Positions 11,853 through 24,047 of a DNA stretch of 64,000 nt are shown here, one piece after another. Both the position numbers and the translations under genes were made by a program. Origin of the DNA: Bicyclus anynana (taxonomy: Eukaryota > Arthropoda > Insecta > Lepidoptera > Nymphalidae); assembly GCF_947172395.1 (NCBI RefSeq), contig NC_069108.1, forward strand, positions 1,651,501 to 1,715,500. The letters are read 5' to 3'. Each line of letters begins with the position of its first letter. Position 1 is the first letter of the stretch. The notes under the pieces were generated by a model. That model searched no databases. It had not been told where the DNA came from and saw only the letters and a program-made list of their open reading frames with translations.

Positions 11853-11990
11853 GTTTCAGTCAAGACTGTCTCCAGTTTTCACAACAACTGTGTCACCACT
11901 GTGTACAGTTTCTTCTGATTCTGTGTATTTGTCTTCATCATTCTCTTCTATACTGTGTAAGTCACTGCGCTGTCCCAGGGCGGTCACCAC
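11853..11990 (-). other. Conserved ZNF-A upstream region, coding-like but stopped
   Basis: Upstream of the ZNF-A ATG the same frame reads SDLHSIEENDEDK, a further acidic stretch and SGDTVVVKTGDSLD, then TGA two codons before MEV. The equivalent ZNF-B stretch (23720-23900) reads KHDEDKQIQTKLHSGDETVAV in a different, also interrupted frame. It is 5' UTR or former N-terminal coding sequence; I cannot tell which. Confidence 0.45.
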
Positions 11991-12629
11991 AAAGTTACTT
12001 GTTGGTATTATGCAACAGTTTCATATTTTTATTCTCTTGAATTGTTAACTACAACAAATTATGGATCTGCCTTAATTGATAAAATAAAAGCCCTGATTTT
12101 GTAGGATTTTAAAAAGTATTGAAAAAAAAGATTGAAGAACAAATACAGAAAATCGCTAGTCTATACTATTATTATAAAGAGGTAAAGTTTGTGGTATTAA
12201 GAGAGAGATTACCTATGAGTACAATGCCAAACATTGCCTATTTATAATATTAGCATAGATAAATAAATAAAATAAAATAAAAAAGCCTTTTATTTTTTCT
12301 TATTTACAATTAATTAGGTAATAAGTATTTTAATTTGTTAATTGATAAATTAAGTAATTTTACAATTTTAAAATGTTTATTTATTATATCTTCCCTTTTA
12401 TTTAAAAGAAGAACCCTTTACGGTGAAGGCCTCCTCCAGGTGCTGCCATTTTGATCGGTCTTTTGCCTACAGTAGCCAGTTTTTGCCGGTAAAATTATTA
12501 GCATAGATAAGCCTTAGTTTATAAAATAAGAGCCTTAATTTTCTTAGCAAAAAACTTAGCAAAAAAAATATAGTAATTCTTCACTAGTATAAATTATAAA
12601 ATAAATAATAATAGTCTATAAAGTCACAA

Positions 12630-12830
12630 AATCAAAATTGAAGCTCCTCCTCTTCCTTGTGTCATATTTCTCATTACTGAGCATCGTGACCCCTAACACA
12701 AACTTGCTTCTAACTATTGCACCATGTGACTCATCATTGAGACTTGCAGAGCCTCATGTAACTTGGTGTCGAAAGTGGCGCAGATTTGGTATAACCAACG
12801 CATTGGACTATGTTTTTCGAAGTTTTCTTA
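12630..12830 (-). mobile_element. Short LINE fragment
   Basis: Shares CATTACTGAGCATCGTGACC-type sequence and the surrounding 180 bases with the LINE end at 54745-55190. Between 12050 and 12630 I see only AT-rich DNA. Confidence 0.6.
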
Positions 12831-12859
12831 AAGAAAATTAAAGCAGAGGGTTCCAAATG

Positions 12860-13080
12860 AAACTAAATCTGAATAAAACTTTGCACTAATACTACCCCTA
12901 CCCTACTCAAACCCTTTCCTATCTCTAACCTACCCCTACCCTACACTAAGTATCTTATGTCCGTGACCTGGTTTTAAGCTACCTCTCCACTAATTTTCAG
13001 CCAAATCTGCCTAGCCATTTTTGAGTTACAAATAGTGTAACTAACAAGACTTTCTTTTACAGAAAATGTGACAATCTAAA
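12860..13080. mobile_element. Helitron-like fragment
   Basis: Contains the CTACCCCTACCCTACTC-type stretch shared with 1010-1030 and 62555-62600. Ends are not clear. Confidence 0.4.
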
Positions 13081-13292
13081 TTCTAAAGTTATATTAGTAC
13101 AGAATGCTTAAAATTAGTACTTCTTCCAATACAACAACCTAATAGACATAGCAGGCATAAAGCCATACAATGCATTTTTTTTTGTATTTGATATCTGCAA
13201 TCAGTTGTTAGCAGGTGAGTTGTGGTTTAGTGCAGTTTCTGACAGGCAAGCCACAGCTCTGCTGTCAACTACTCATCGAGCATGTCAAATTA

Positions 13293-13594
13293 GCCCTTGA
13301 CTACAATCTCACCTAATGGTAAGTGATGATGCAATCTAAGATGGAAGCGGACTGACTTGTTGGGAGGAGGATGAAAATCCACACCCCTTTCGGTTTCTAC
13401 ACGGCATCGTACCGGAACGCTAAATCGCTTGGCAGTACGTCTTTGCCGGTAGGGTGGTAACTAGCCACGGCTGAAGCCTCCCACCAGCCAGACCTGGACA
13501 AACTAAGAAAATCTCAATCTGCCCAGCCGAGGATCGAACCCAGGACCTCCGTTTTGTAAATCCACCGCGCATACCACTGCGCCACGGAGGCCGT
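13293..13594 (-). mobile_element. SINE-B, full-length
   Basis: Tail at left (TAGCCCTTGACTACAATC), tRNA-like head at right with B box GGTTCGATCC and A box TGGCGCAGTGGTATGCG on the minus strand. Confidence 0.9.
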
Positions 13595-14282
13595 CAAACA
13601 GATAGTTGGCATTTCCAGATATTGGTAGGTTTCGTCGCGAGTAAACCAAGGGGCATTAGTAATAGTCCATAAGTATACTATTCTTTACTTCTTGCACTGT
13701 TTCTATATCAGTAAAGCTGGAGCAGGTGTGCAAAATATTGTATCCCTTTGAATTTTCTTTAAGCTTAATATTATAAACTGACGTGACCACGTATCAAACA
13801 AGTTAAAAAAAATGCAATTTTTCAGTACCTATATGATTCTATTGCTCTCTCGTAGCGATGCCAAACAATTTGCAAGCACGATCTTATCTAAAATATTTCT
13901 TTATGATGTAGAGTTGCTTGGAATAGGCACACAGAAGATAGACCGGTAAATGATATTGTTTTTAATATAATATGCCTACCTTATTAAAAAAGAAAATTGT
14001 CGTTTCATGAATTCCCTACATAGATAATATACTTTAAAATTACTCCTTAACCTAACTTGCAGAAATTAGAAAACAATTGAAATTAAAAATTAATTTCGTG
14101 AAAAACAGAGGAAAGAACACCACAACTGTCAATCACAAACGTCAAACTCAAATGAAGCTGTCATGTCAATCACTCAATGTCAAGCACAGATTAATAATTA
14201 AATAGATACACATGTCAAGTCATGAAATATTATCTTGTCTTTGACTTTGATCATAGAGTATAAAATCACTACGTTTTGTCTT

Positions 14283-14539
14283 TAGTTCGGACTACTTTCG
14301 TATGCTTCATTTGTCGTCTGTGTTAGTATGTATTTTATGCATAGATTTACGATTCGGTACAAGTATTATAAGCGAGTACGAACGATTTTTGGGCGGATTT
14401 TTCAAAAATTGTGAGTCACGTCTAGCACAAACGTCAAATGAAGTTCGGACTACTTTATTTAGTCGAGCACGAACAATTTTTGGGCGGTGAATCCAAAAAT
14501 TGTTAGTACTCTACTAAAATACTAAAGTAGTCCGAACTA
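14283..14539. mobile_element. MITE with 16-bp terminal inverted repeats
   Basis: TAGTTCGGACTACTTT at the left and its exact complement at the right. An internal motif ACGAACRATTTTTGGGCGG is repeated (14378, 14470). No protein. 13600-14280 around it has nothing recognised. Confidence 0.75.
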
Positions 14540-15029
14540 GGCTTAAGTACCACTAACCCAAAGATAAAATTAATATCACTAACCTGAAGAAACCCACTAA
14601 AAGGTAAATACTAGTCCATAGAACTCAGAAAATTCGGCTTAGTAATAAATACAAATAAACCGAGAAAGCTGAATTTCGGAAGTGGCGCGAGCCTAGAAAA
14701 GCTTAATTTCAAGTTCTCAACTAAGATTTCTGTGCCGCTTACTTGAAAAGTGTTGAATTATTTTTTTTTACCCGGCGAAGCTAAAGGAAGGATAATGATT
14801 TTGGCAGTCTCTGTATGTATGTATATTTGTTCCACAGTAACACCCAAACTACTGGACCGATTTTATTGAATGAGATGTTATAAGATTCGTTTTATTGGCC
14901 CAGTGACATAGGCTATATAAATATCAAATGAAAAAGTCAAAACAAGATGACTAAATTGCTCCGCGAGAAATAATACATAACTATAACTTTTTTTTTTAAT
15001 ATTTGTCATATCTTCTTATAATATGACTA

Positions 15030-15166
15030 ATATTCCCATTCCCCTCCAACTAGTCGGGAAAGACTGTGCTAGGAGTGGGTACGACAATAGACCAATGGGG
15101 CGGGGATCGAACCACCACTCGGTGATGAGTCCGACTGCTCTCACCGTTGAGCTATTGAGGCTATAA
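15030..15166 (-). mobile_element. SINE-D copy
   Basis: Minus strand has A-box-like TAGCTCAACGGTGAGAGC and B box GGTTCGATCC, then GTACCCACTCCTAGCACAG. Same family as 37722 and 47879/48216. Confidence 0.75.
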
Positions 15167-15187
15167 CTAGTGCGCATTTACTCTTAA

Positions 15188-15348
15188 TGCGTCCGTAATA
15201 GCCCAGTAGATATGACCTCGGCCTTCGATTCGGAGGGCGTAGGTTCGAATCCGGTCCGAGGCATGCACCTCCAACATTACATTTGTGTGCATATAAGGAA
15301 ATTAAATATCACGTGTCTCATACGGTGAAGGGAAAACATCGTGAGGTA
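15188..15348 (+). mobile_element. SINE-A, 5' half
   Basis: Head with TAGCCCAGTAGATATGACCT and GGTTCGAATCC; stops after ACATCGTGAGG. 15350-15940 beyond it is AT-rich with nothing recognised. Confidence 0.85.
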
Positions 15349-15947
15349 AGAAGAAGTTTTAAGTACCTGTAAAAATTAGTTAAAATGTGAAAGACAAAAT
15401 ATAGCACAGTTTATGTAAATATATTTTTTTTTAATTTTTAATTTTTAAAACAAAACCACAAAATGATCTTCAGCTTTTTGATAATTCAAATTAACATAAT
15501 AGATAATAGTAAAGCCTTTAATTTTATCCTTACTCTTACTTACAATAGTTTTTATTAGTTACAATAATTCCTTAAATCTAGTGTTAGTATTTGTATTTTA
15601 GTACTAACTTATTTTATGTACTAATATTTTAGTTTGTAATGACAGTAACTAATAGTAGATTGTTATACGAAGGGCTAAAAAGACCCAGGCTAAGATTATT
15701 AACAAGGTATTTTAAGGCACGAGCCGTAAGGCGAGTTTATAATGGGCTTAGCCCCGCGTGTTACACTCTGCTTTTCACTACGATTGCGAGAAAATAAAAT
15801 AATTCAGTATTCAATTATTTATTTTAATTGAAAATTAAATGTAGGTTTACAATGAATAATGTTAACTATTTTTAAATGCCTGGACCGGGGTTGGTTGGGC
15901 ATTCCTTTTTACTGACTATTAATCCTGCTTACAAAGACTCATTTGAG

Positions 15948-16242
15948 CAGTGATAGCCCAGTGGATATGACCTCTGCCTCCGATTCCGGTTTGAATCCGG
16001 TCCGGGGCATGCACCTTCAACTTTTCAGTTGTGTGCATTTTAAGAAATTAAATATCACGTGTCTCAATCGGTGAAGGAAAACATTGTGAGGAAACCTGCA
16101 CACCAGAGAATTATCTTCATTCTCTGCGTGTGTGAAGTCTGCCAATCCGCATTGGGCCAGCGTGGTGGACTATTGGCCTAATCCCTCTCATTCTGAGAGG
16201 ATACTCGAGCTCAGCAGTGAGCCGAATATGGGTTGATGACGA
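15948..16242 (+). mobile_element. SINE-A next to the ZNF-B 3' end
   Basis: Near full length; part of the head between the boxes is deleted. It ends 30 bases before the ZNF-B stop region, so it forms part of, or truncates, that 3' UTR. Confidence 0.85.
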
Positions 16243-16271
16243 ATCCTGCTTATAATAACTTACAAGAATGC

Positions 16272-19200
16272 TTAACTAGTGTGTTTACAACGCAAATGGT
16301 TAACTAGTGTGCTTTTCAAGCAAGTTTTGAATTTGCATAAGTCACAAGCGAATCGCTTTTCACTAGTGTGTCTTTGCATAATATGTTTATGTAAGTTACC
16401 ATTATCTGAACATTTGTACTCGCAATACTTACAAGCGTATGGCTTCTCACCAGTGTGAGTCCGCATATGTTTCACTAGGGCATAACTTTCTTTAGATCTA
16501 TACTCGCACAAATTACAAGAATAAGGCTTTTCATTAGAGTGAGTTCGTTTAATATGACTTGCTAGGTTTTGCTTGTGCTTACATTTGAACTCGCATGCAT
16601 TACAAGCGTACGGTTTTTCACTAGTGTGAGTACGCATGTGTATCCTTAAGTTAGTTTTACTATTACATTTATGATCGCACAAATCACAAGAATATGACTT
16701 TTGACCAGTGTGAATACGCATATGTTGGAATAAGTTTCTTTTGTCGGTACATTTATGCGTGCATAGCTCACAATAAAATGGCTTTTCTCCAGTGTGACTT
16801 CGCATATGTAGCACTAAGCCAGCCTTAATTGCAGATTTAAACTTACATAACTGACAGGAATACGGCTTTTCACCAGTGTGAGTCCGCATATGTGACACTA
16901 AGGCACTCTTTACTGGAAATCTATACCCGCACAAATGACAACAAAAAGGCTTTTCGCCGGTGTGAGTTCGCATATGTCTAATTAAATGATCATTTCGAGC
17001 AGCTTTATACTTACAAAACTTACAAGAAAAGGGCCTTTCACCAGTATGAGTCCGCATATGTGATAATAAACTACCACTAACCGCACATTTAAAGTCGCAC
17101 AACTTACACGAATAAGGCTTTTCACCAGTGTGAGTTCGTATATGAAAAACTAAGCTAGTTTTGTAGGTGGATTTGTAAGGACAAAGCTTACAAGCGAATA
17201 TTTTCTTTCCAATGTGGGACTTCATGTGTTTACGTAAAACCCTTTTATCTTGGAACACATTTTTGCAAATGTCACAAGTAAAACTTTTTGGTTTTGGTTT
17301 TTCACCAGTGTGAGAACGCATGTGTTTCCTTAAGCATTGTACAAATCTAAATTTGTATTCGCATACCTTACAAGTATATGGCTTTTCACCAGTGTGAATT
17401 CGCATATGACACACTAATTGAATTTTAATTGCAGATTTATAATCACATACCTGACAGGAATAAGGCTTTTCACCAGTGTGAGTCCTCATATGTGTATTTA
17501 GGGCACTACTCATTGTACATCTATAATTGCACAAATTACAAGAATAAGGCTTTTCACCGGTATGAGTCCGCATATGTGTGATTAAGTGACAACTTCGAGT
17601 TGCTTTATACGTGCACAACTTGCAAGAAAAGGGTCTTTCACCAGTGTGAGTTCGCATATGTACAACTAAGGAACTATTGTAGGTGGATTTAAATTGACAA
17701 AGTTTGCAAGTGTACATTATACCTTTCGGATTCCGATTTCGTTTCTTTTTAGTGTTGGACTTTATGTGTTTAACTAAGAGCATTTTTTCATCATCATTTA
17801 ACCTGTCACATTTTTGTGACATCTCAGGTTCTTTAAATATATCATATAGTTTGACTACACAATTTGTGAGTGTTTTAATGTCTTTCTTTGTTTTATTGTT
17901 ACTGTCAGAGGACTGGTCGTGTAATTCATCTCTAACATCAAGTGCTTGATTATTTTCCTCGGTTGCATCATCTTTGTTCGTAAGTCGTTCTGAAAGAAAA
18001 AAAAATCACTGTTATTTGATACAATAAACACGTAAAACTAATTAGGTGTATGTCGCAGCCTTGGTAATGGGGATGATGACTAGGTTTGAATATATTGATT
18101 TTTCTGATACATTTAGGTAAATAAGGTCAATTTTATCTAATTTATACATAAAAAGCAAAGATTGTCTGGATATTTGCAAAATAAATAATATAAAATTTCA
18201 AAATTTATTAAAATCTTTTATCGTAATTAGATGAAAATTCATACAGTTTTACCTTCCTTACATTAAATGTGACATTTTTTAATACATGAACTATAAACAT
18301 AAACGCAAAAATAACAAAGATATTAGTAATTTTGTTTGAATCCCCAACAAATCTAACGATCATTATGTACCTACGGCGTATTTAAATCGTACCATTTTGT
18401 ATGGGGCGTTTTTCAGGGATCCGCGGCAGCGCCGCAAATCTGACCCTTTAAATCCCTGTAGCTCCGAAACTAATGACGGCAGATATCCTGTTACTTTTAC
18501 AATTTATTATATTACAATTTAAAAAAACTGTCATCATCCCTATTGGACGAACAGACCAGGGGCGTAGCATGCATGAAGTACTTTGTAGCCATTTCAGTGA
18601 ACGTATAGGCCGTTCAATTTACCCCGGGTACATTAAACGGCCTAGTTCGGCAATCTGCTCAGAGATTTTCTCTCTGCCAAACGATGGACCCGCCACCCGC
18701 ACGGTGAATCCATGGAATGCTAAGATGTTAGTTGTTATCTCTACATTAAGAGACTGTCTTTATGTTAATGGACCAAGATAAGTGAGAATTTTAATGTGAA
18801 CTGTTGCACTGCGCCACGCGGCCGCCAAATTCGAATTTGAGTGACCCTGCTTTCTACATCCACGGCCGTGGGTTCGATTCCCAAACTGGAAAATATTTGT
18901 GTGATGAACATGGGTGTTTTCCAGTGTCTGTGTGTATTTATACATTATATAAGTATTTATATGTAGTATATAATTGTATAATAATATTATAATATCAACT
19001 ATCTCAGTACCCATAACACAAGCTACTCTGTATGCTTACTTTGGGGCTAGATAGTGATGTGTATTGTTTAATTATAATAAAAAAAAAAAGTTATTTCATC
19101 TGTTCTCTGCTCACTTACCTGAAGGTAGAGCCAAGCCTGTGGGAGGATACGAGTCGCAGCCAGCCAGCTCAGCTGTGTGCGGCGCACACTCTTGTGACGT

Positions 19201-22200
19201 CACATTCTCAGTACCTCCATCACTTTCCTACAAGACAAAAAGAAATACTCATGTAGTTTATTAACCGACTTCACAAAAAAGGAGGAGGTTCTCAATTGGA
19301 CGCGTATGTTTGTTACCATTTTCGTCGTTTCTTAACCAACTTTCATAATAGGGATGATGACAGTTTTTTAAATTGTATATAAATTAAGAGTATGCTAACA
19401 GTAAAGCAATTTTGTAAAATGAACAGGGTATCTGCGATCATTACTTTCAGAGTTACAGGGATTTGAAGGGTCAGATTTGCGGCGCTGCCGCGGATCCCTG
19501 AAAAACGCCCCATACAAAATGGCACGAGTTAGTGACGTCGTAGGTAATGTAATGATCGTTAGATTTGTATGCGCGTTCAAACAAAATTACTAATATCTCT
19601 GTTATTTGTGCGTTTATGTGTTCCTGTATTAAAAAATCACATTTAATGTAAGGAAGCTGTATGAAATTTCATCTAAACACAATAAAAGATTTTTAATAGA
19701 TTTTGAAATTTTATATACTCTTTTTTTTTGCAAATATCCAGACAATCTTTGCTTTTCATGTATAAATTAATTAACATTGACCTTATTTACCCGAATGTAT
19801 CATAAAAATCAATATATTCAAACCTAGTCATCATCCCCATTCTTTTTTTGTTTGAATGAGTACACTTCCAGATTGGTCCCATTTATTTTTCATAGTAATT
19901 TCGTTATTTTCATTATAACACAAAATTACTAAACCGATTTCTCTGAAAATTAAATGCTACGACACTAAAAACAGAAAATAAAATTAAATATTTTTAACAA
20001 AAAAATTTAACTGACTTCAAAATCACAAAATCTATAAACTTATGGATTGGATGGATCTGGAAGGCTCCCGACCATGTTCGTTTGCTATAACACAGAGTGC
20101 GCCAGGCCTGCTCTACCCCTGAATTCATTTGTTACAAATAATGTGATAAATGAAGAACCACTCGACCGATTTTTTTTTTATTTTTTTTTATTTTTATTCT
20201 TTACAAGTTAGCCCTTGACTACAATCTCACCTGATGGTAAGTGATGATGCAGTCTAAGATGGAAGCGGGCTAACTTGTTAGGAGGAGGATGAAAATCCAC
20301 ACCCCTTTCGGTTTCTACACGGCATCGTACCGGAACGCTAAATCGCTTGGCGGTACGTCTTTGCCGGTAGGGTGGTAACTAGCCACGGCCGAAGCCTCCC
20401 ACCAGCCGGACCTGGACAAATTAAGAAAATCTCAATCTGCCCAGCCGGGGATCGAACCCAGGACCTCCGTCTTGTATATCCACCGCGCATACCACTGCGC
20501 CACGGATTACAACCATTTGATTTGGATAAATGAGCCCATTCTTGAGTAATAAAATTACAACAAAAAGTGGCTTTGATTTTTATATAATATAGGTTTAACA
20601 CTAAACAATTTTATTATTATTTTTAACTAAAATTACTAACTAATTAGATCTTTATAATCTTGGTCATCATTTTAATTTTACATTTAATAATTATAATTTT
20701 AGCTCAGACCAATCATAGAAGGACCTGTATCGCACTCATAGTCACGAACAAAATTGTCTGTCATTTTCTGAAGAAAACGAGCTTAGATTTGGTATATATC
20801 TTATACTTTGCCCGTTTTTTTCACAATTCAATTACACAAAAAGGTATTTTTACGGAGCTCTTTAACCGACGAACACGATTACAACCATTTAACATCGATT
20901 CTATAGAGACAGTTTTTATACTCGCATTAGATCGTTGATCATGTACTACAATAATTGGTCTGAGAATTTTAGTTATTACTAGCGGACGCCCGCAACTTCG
21001 TCCGCGAGGAAATCAATGTAAACTTTCACGCCCTACTTCACCACCTAAAGGGGTTGAATATTAAAAATTTTTGGATTACTTTATATTTCGTATTTTTTTA
21101 TGATTTAGGAACAAATTTTTAAAACTGTAATACTAAAAATGAAGGACTTTCCATACAAACTTTCAACCCCTATTTCACCCCCTTCTTATTTTATTTTCGC
21201 AATAAAAAGTATCCTATAACCTTCTCTGTATTATGGTCTTAAACCGTGCCAAGTTTCATTTGAATTCATTCAGTAGTTTCAGCGTGATGCCCGAATAACA
21301 AAAAAACAGTCATAATAACAAAAAAATATTTTTAGCTTCAGTATCGATTATACTGCCCCCAACAAATAATGTTAAAATATCTTCAATGTACAGAATGTAC
21401 AGAATTTGTATTATAAGTATAGATTCTAGATGGCGCTGTCTTCCGTTATGCCACGCTAACGTTTGTTGTTACAAATGGTATAAGTAAAATCTCAAATTGC
21501 AAATAAATGTATAGAATTCGACCAGTTTTATTATAAGTATAGATTAACTAGTTTTTTAGTTGTGTGTGAGATACAGTTCTTTATTCATTTCCATGTTTCC
21601 ATCAGCCAACATACAGTCAAGTCAACAGTTTTGTTGAAGCAGTTGTGAAAACTGAATGAAAACTGAAGACATTCAATTTTCGCAACAACTGTTTCATCAA
21701 CACTTTGTTGTTTCTTCTGATTCAGTTTGTCTTCATCATGCTCTTCAAAATGTATGTCACTGTGGAATGTATACTAACACAATATCTATCTATAATATAA
21801 AAATTAATCGCAAAATGTGTTGGTAAGCGCATAACTCAACAACACCTGGACCAATTTGACCAATTCTTTTTTAAAATGTTCATTGAAGTTCTACGTTGGT
21901 TTTAACGGCGAGAAAAAATCGAATAATTGCCGGGAAAACTATAAAAATAGCCCTTTTCTTTTTCCCATACAAATGTTTTCAAACTAAAATGTAGTCAATT
22001 TGAGCTTTATTGTTATTGTATAAAGTTCATATCTATACTAATATAATAAAGCTGAAGAGTTTGTTTGTTTGTTTGTTTGTTTGATTGAACGCGCTAATCT
22101 CAGGAACTACTGGTCCGATTTGAAAAATTCTTTCAGTGTTAGATAGACAATTTATCGAGGAAGGCTATAGGCTATATATTATCCCCGTATTCCTACGGGA

Positions 22201-23719
22201 ACGGGAACCACGCGGGTGAAACCACGCGGCGTCAGCTAGTTATTAATAATTACAAAACGGGATAGGGCTAGTGGTAGGGGCTTATATGTTTTGTCATTTT
22301 TTAATTAAATTTACATCAAGTTTCACTAAAGAGAGTATGCTAATAGGAAAGCAATTATGTAGAAGTCAGGGTATCTGCACTCAATACTTTCAGAGCTACA
22401 GGGATTTTAAGGGTCATATTTGCGGCACTGCCATGAATAGTTTAAAAACGCCCACTACAAAATGACACAAATGAATGACTACATTGATTAGATTTGTATG
22501 GGCATTCACACAAAATTACAAAAATCTTTGTGTTTATGTTTATACTTCATATAATGGAAAAAAAACACATTAAATATGACTTTTTTATGTCAAAATGTAT
22601 GAATTTTCATCTAAATAGGCACAGGATAAAGAATGATACAAAATGAGCCAATACAAGCAGCTCAGTGAGGTGGTGAAACCTATAAAAAAACAAACATAAC
22701 GTGTCTCGTTGACATCTGCATATACAAACTTTTTTCATCATTTGTATTTCAAGATTTAAGACAAACAACAATTACGCAAATTGCCATCATAAAAAAATAC
22801 TCCATCTTATTTTTTAGTTTATGTAAACAGTTTTTAAAATATTTAAAAACATAACAAGCCAATTTTTTTTCAATAATATTGAAATATATTGATGCGATGC
22901 TTTGTGTCGTACTGACTCAAGAATGTCTTATTTTTTTATTTGTATTCAGAATGGCCGCAAGCCCGCCGTGTTCCATATGCTCTATCTGCCTATTATTCTT
23001 TAATCTGTGTAAATAGGATAAAAGATTTTTAATAGATTTTTGTGTCATAAAAATCAATATATTGAGATCTAGCCATCTTCCCTATTGTAAGTCGTGATAG
23101 CCCACTGGATATGACCTCTGCCTCCGATTCCGGAGGGTGTCAGTTTGAATCTGGTTCAGGGCATGCACCTCCAACTTTTCAGTTGTGTGCATTTTAAGAA
23201 ATTAAATATCACGTGTTTCAAACGGTGAAGGAAAACGTCGTGCGGAAACCTGCATACTTATAGACATAGAATTTTCTTAATTCTCTGCGTGTGTGAAGTC
23301 TGCCAATCTGCATTGGGCCAGCGTGGTGGACTATTGGCCTAACCCCTCTCATTCTGAGAAGAGACTCGAGCTCAGCGGTGAGTCGAATATTGGTTGAAAA
23401 CAACATTTTCCCTATTAAACCAAAAATTCGAATCTTAATGTCTCACCTGCAAATGCGCGTCCATATGAGCATTGTACTCCTCTTCATGCGGAAACTCCTC
23501 ACCACAAAGAGTACACCCAAATGTAGTACTTTCATACTTCAACACATCCTGTAGTTTGACCAACTGGTCCGCAAATATGGAGCTTGAAGCTTGTGTTCCT
23601 TGGAGAACCTCCCGGAGAGCATCAGCCAGTAGCTTTGACTTCAACTCAGTGTTGCTCTCCTCAGATACTGAGTGCTGTCCGTGCGATGCAAGTTCATCAT
23701 GTTCATTTTTCACTTCCAT
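16272..23719 (-). CDS. C2H2 zinc-finger protein ZNF-B, 699 aa, three coding exons
   Basis: Paralogue of ZNF-A with the same architecture: exon 1 23447-23719 (MEVKNEHDELASHGQHSV..., one finger), exon 2 19119-19227 (acidic spacer, 12 codons longer than in ZNF-A), exon 3 16272-17989 (TNCVVKLYDIFKEPE and 17 C2H2 fingers). Splice phases 0 and 1 match ZNF-A. The third exon really begins at 17989 (TTTCAG acceptor), 56 codons upstream of its first internal Met. Introns are large (4.2 and 1.1 kb) and full of MITE, SINE and Helitron copies. Finger 6, with a longer Lys-Pro linker before it, is nearly identical between the paralogues while other fingers differ. Expected role: nuclear DNA binding, target unknown. 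Confidence 0.9.
18066..18544 (-). mobile_element. ~500-bp MITE, AATRGGGATGATGAC ends
   Basis: Ends AATGGGGATGATGAC and GTCATCATCCCTATT. Internal landmark is GGGATCCGCGGCAGCGCCGC. Lies in ZNF-B intron 2. Opposite orientation to the copy at 19347. Confidence 0.85.
18808..19078 (+). mobile_element. SINE-C copy
   Basis: Head with GTGGGTTCGATTCCCAAAC, body GTGTCTGTGTGTATTTATAC and tail CTTACTTTGGGGCTAGATAG with A-rich end. Ends 40 bases before ZNF-B exon 2. Confidence 0.8.
19347..19841 (+). mobile_element. ~500-bp MITE, AATRGGGATGATGAC ends
   Basis: Ends AATAGGGATGATGAC and GTCATCATCCCCATT, complete. In ZNF-B intron 1. Confidence 0.87.
20203..20510 (-). mobile_element. SINE-B, full-length
   Basis: Tail TTCTTTACAAGTTAGCCC at left, B box GGTTCGATCCCC and head at right on the minus strand. 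In ZNF-B intron 1. Confidence 0.9.
20704..20963. mobile_element. MITE with TCAGACCAAT ends
   Basis: TCAGACCAATCATAGAAGG at left and ATAATTGGTCTGA at right. Lacks ~35 bases near the right end that are present in the copy at 49940. Confidence 0.78.
20983..21545 (-). mobile_element. Helitron-like element, degenerate
   Basis: Begins CTAGCGGACGCCCGCAACTT and ends near TTATAAGTATAGATTAAC. Shares its end with elements at 63, 45735 and 62502. Confidence 0.55.
21575..21775 (-). pseudogene. Decayed extra copy of the ZNF 5' region
   Basis: This segment in ZNF-B intron 1 resembles the sequence just upstream of the MEV start in both zinc-finger genes. Read on the minus strand it gives HSDIHFEEHDEDKLNQKK and VDETVVAKIE, matched by SDLHSIEENDEDK and SGDTVVVKT in ZNF-A. 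Nothing resembling the rest of exon 1 follows. Confidence 0.6.
21789..22300 (+). mobile_element. Helitron copy split by a younger Lep1 Helitron
   Basis: Matches 746-1072 from TCTATAATATAAAAAT; the Lep1 element at 22032-22239 interrupts it, then it resumes with TTATTAATAATTACAAAACG and is lost after GGTAGGGG. Confidence 0.8.
22032..22239 (+). mobile_element. Lep1-type Helitron
   Basis: TCTATACTAATATAATAAAG to CTAG, inserted between A and T; the undisturbed target is seen at 984-993 in the related Helitron. Confidence 0.9.
22300..22640 (+). mobile_element. Decayed copy of the ~500-bp MITE
   Basis: Recognised by GAGTATGCTAATAG, CAGAGCTACAGGGATTT and ATTTGCGGC; both ends are lost. Confidence 0.6.
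23090..23400 (+). mobile_element. SINE-A in ZNF-B intron 1
   Basis: Full length from GTCGTGATAGCCC to ATATTGGTTGAAAAC. It ends about 45 bases before the 3' end of exon 1, just inside the intron. Confidence 0.88.
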
Positions 23720-24047
23720 GGTTCCGTCAGCTGATATACGAATCAATAAAACAGTCTTGATGAAACAGTTGTTGTGAAAACTGAAGCCGCTCAGTTTTCA
23801 CAGCAACTGTTTCATCACCACTGTGTAGTTTCGTCTGAATCTGTTTGTCTTCATCATGCTTTTAAAATTGCAAGTCACTGTGGAAAAGTCTACTTGCCAC
23901 TGATAATCTCTGGCTTGCTAAGGCTTTTGAATCTGTAGATAAAAAAAAATAGCGAATATAAATATGGGTAGGTTAGCCTACATAGTAAATCAGTAAAGTC
24001 TACCATGAATGTTGCATACATTTGATTTATTGGATTTAAATAACACA

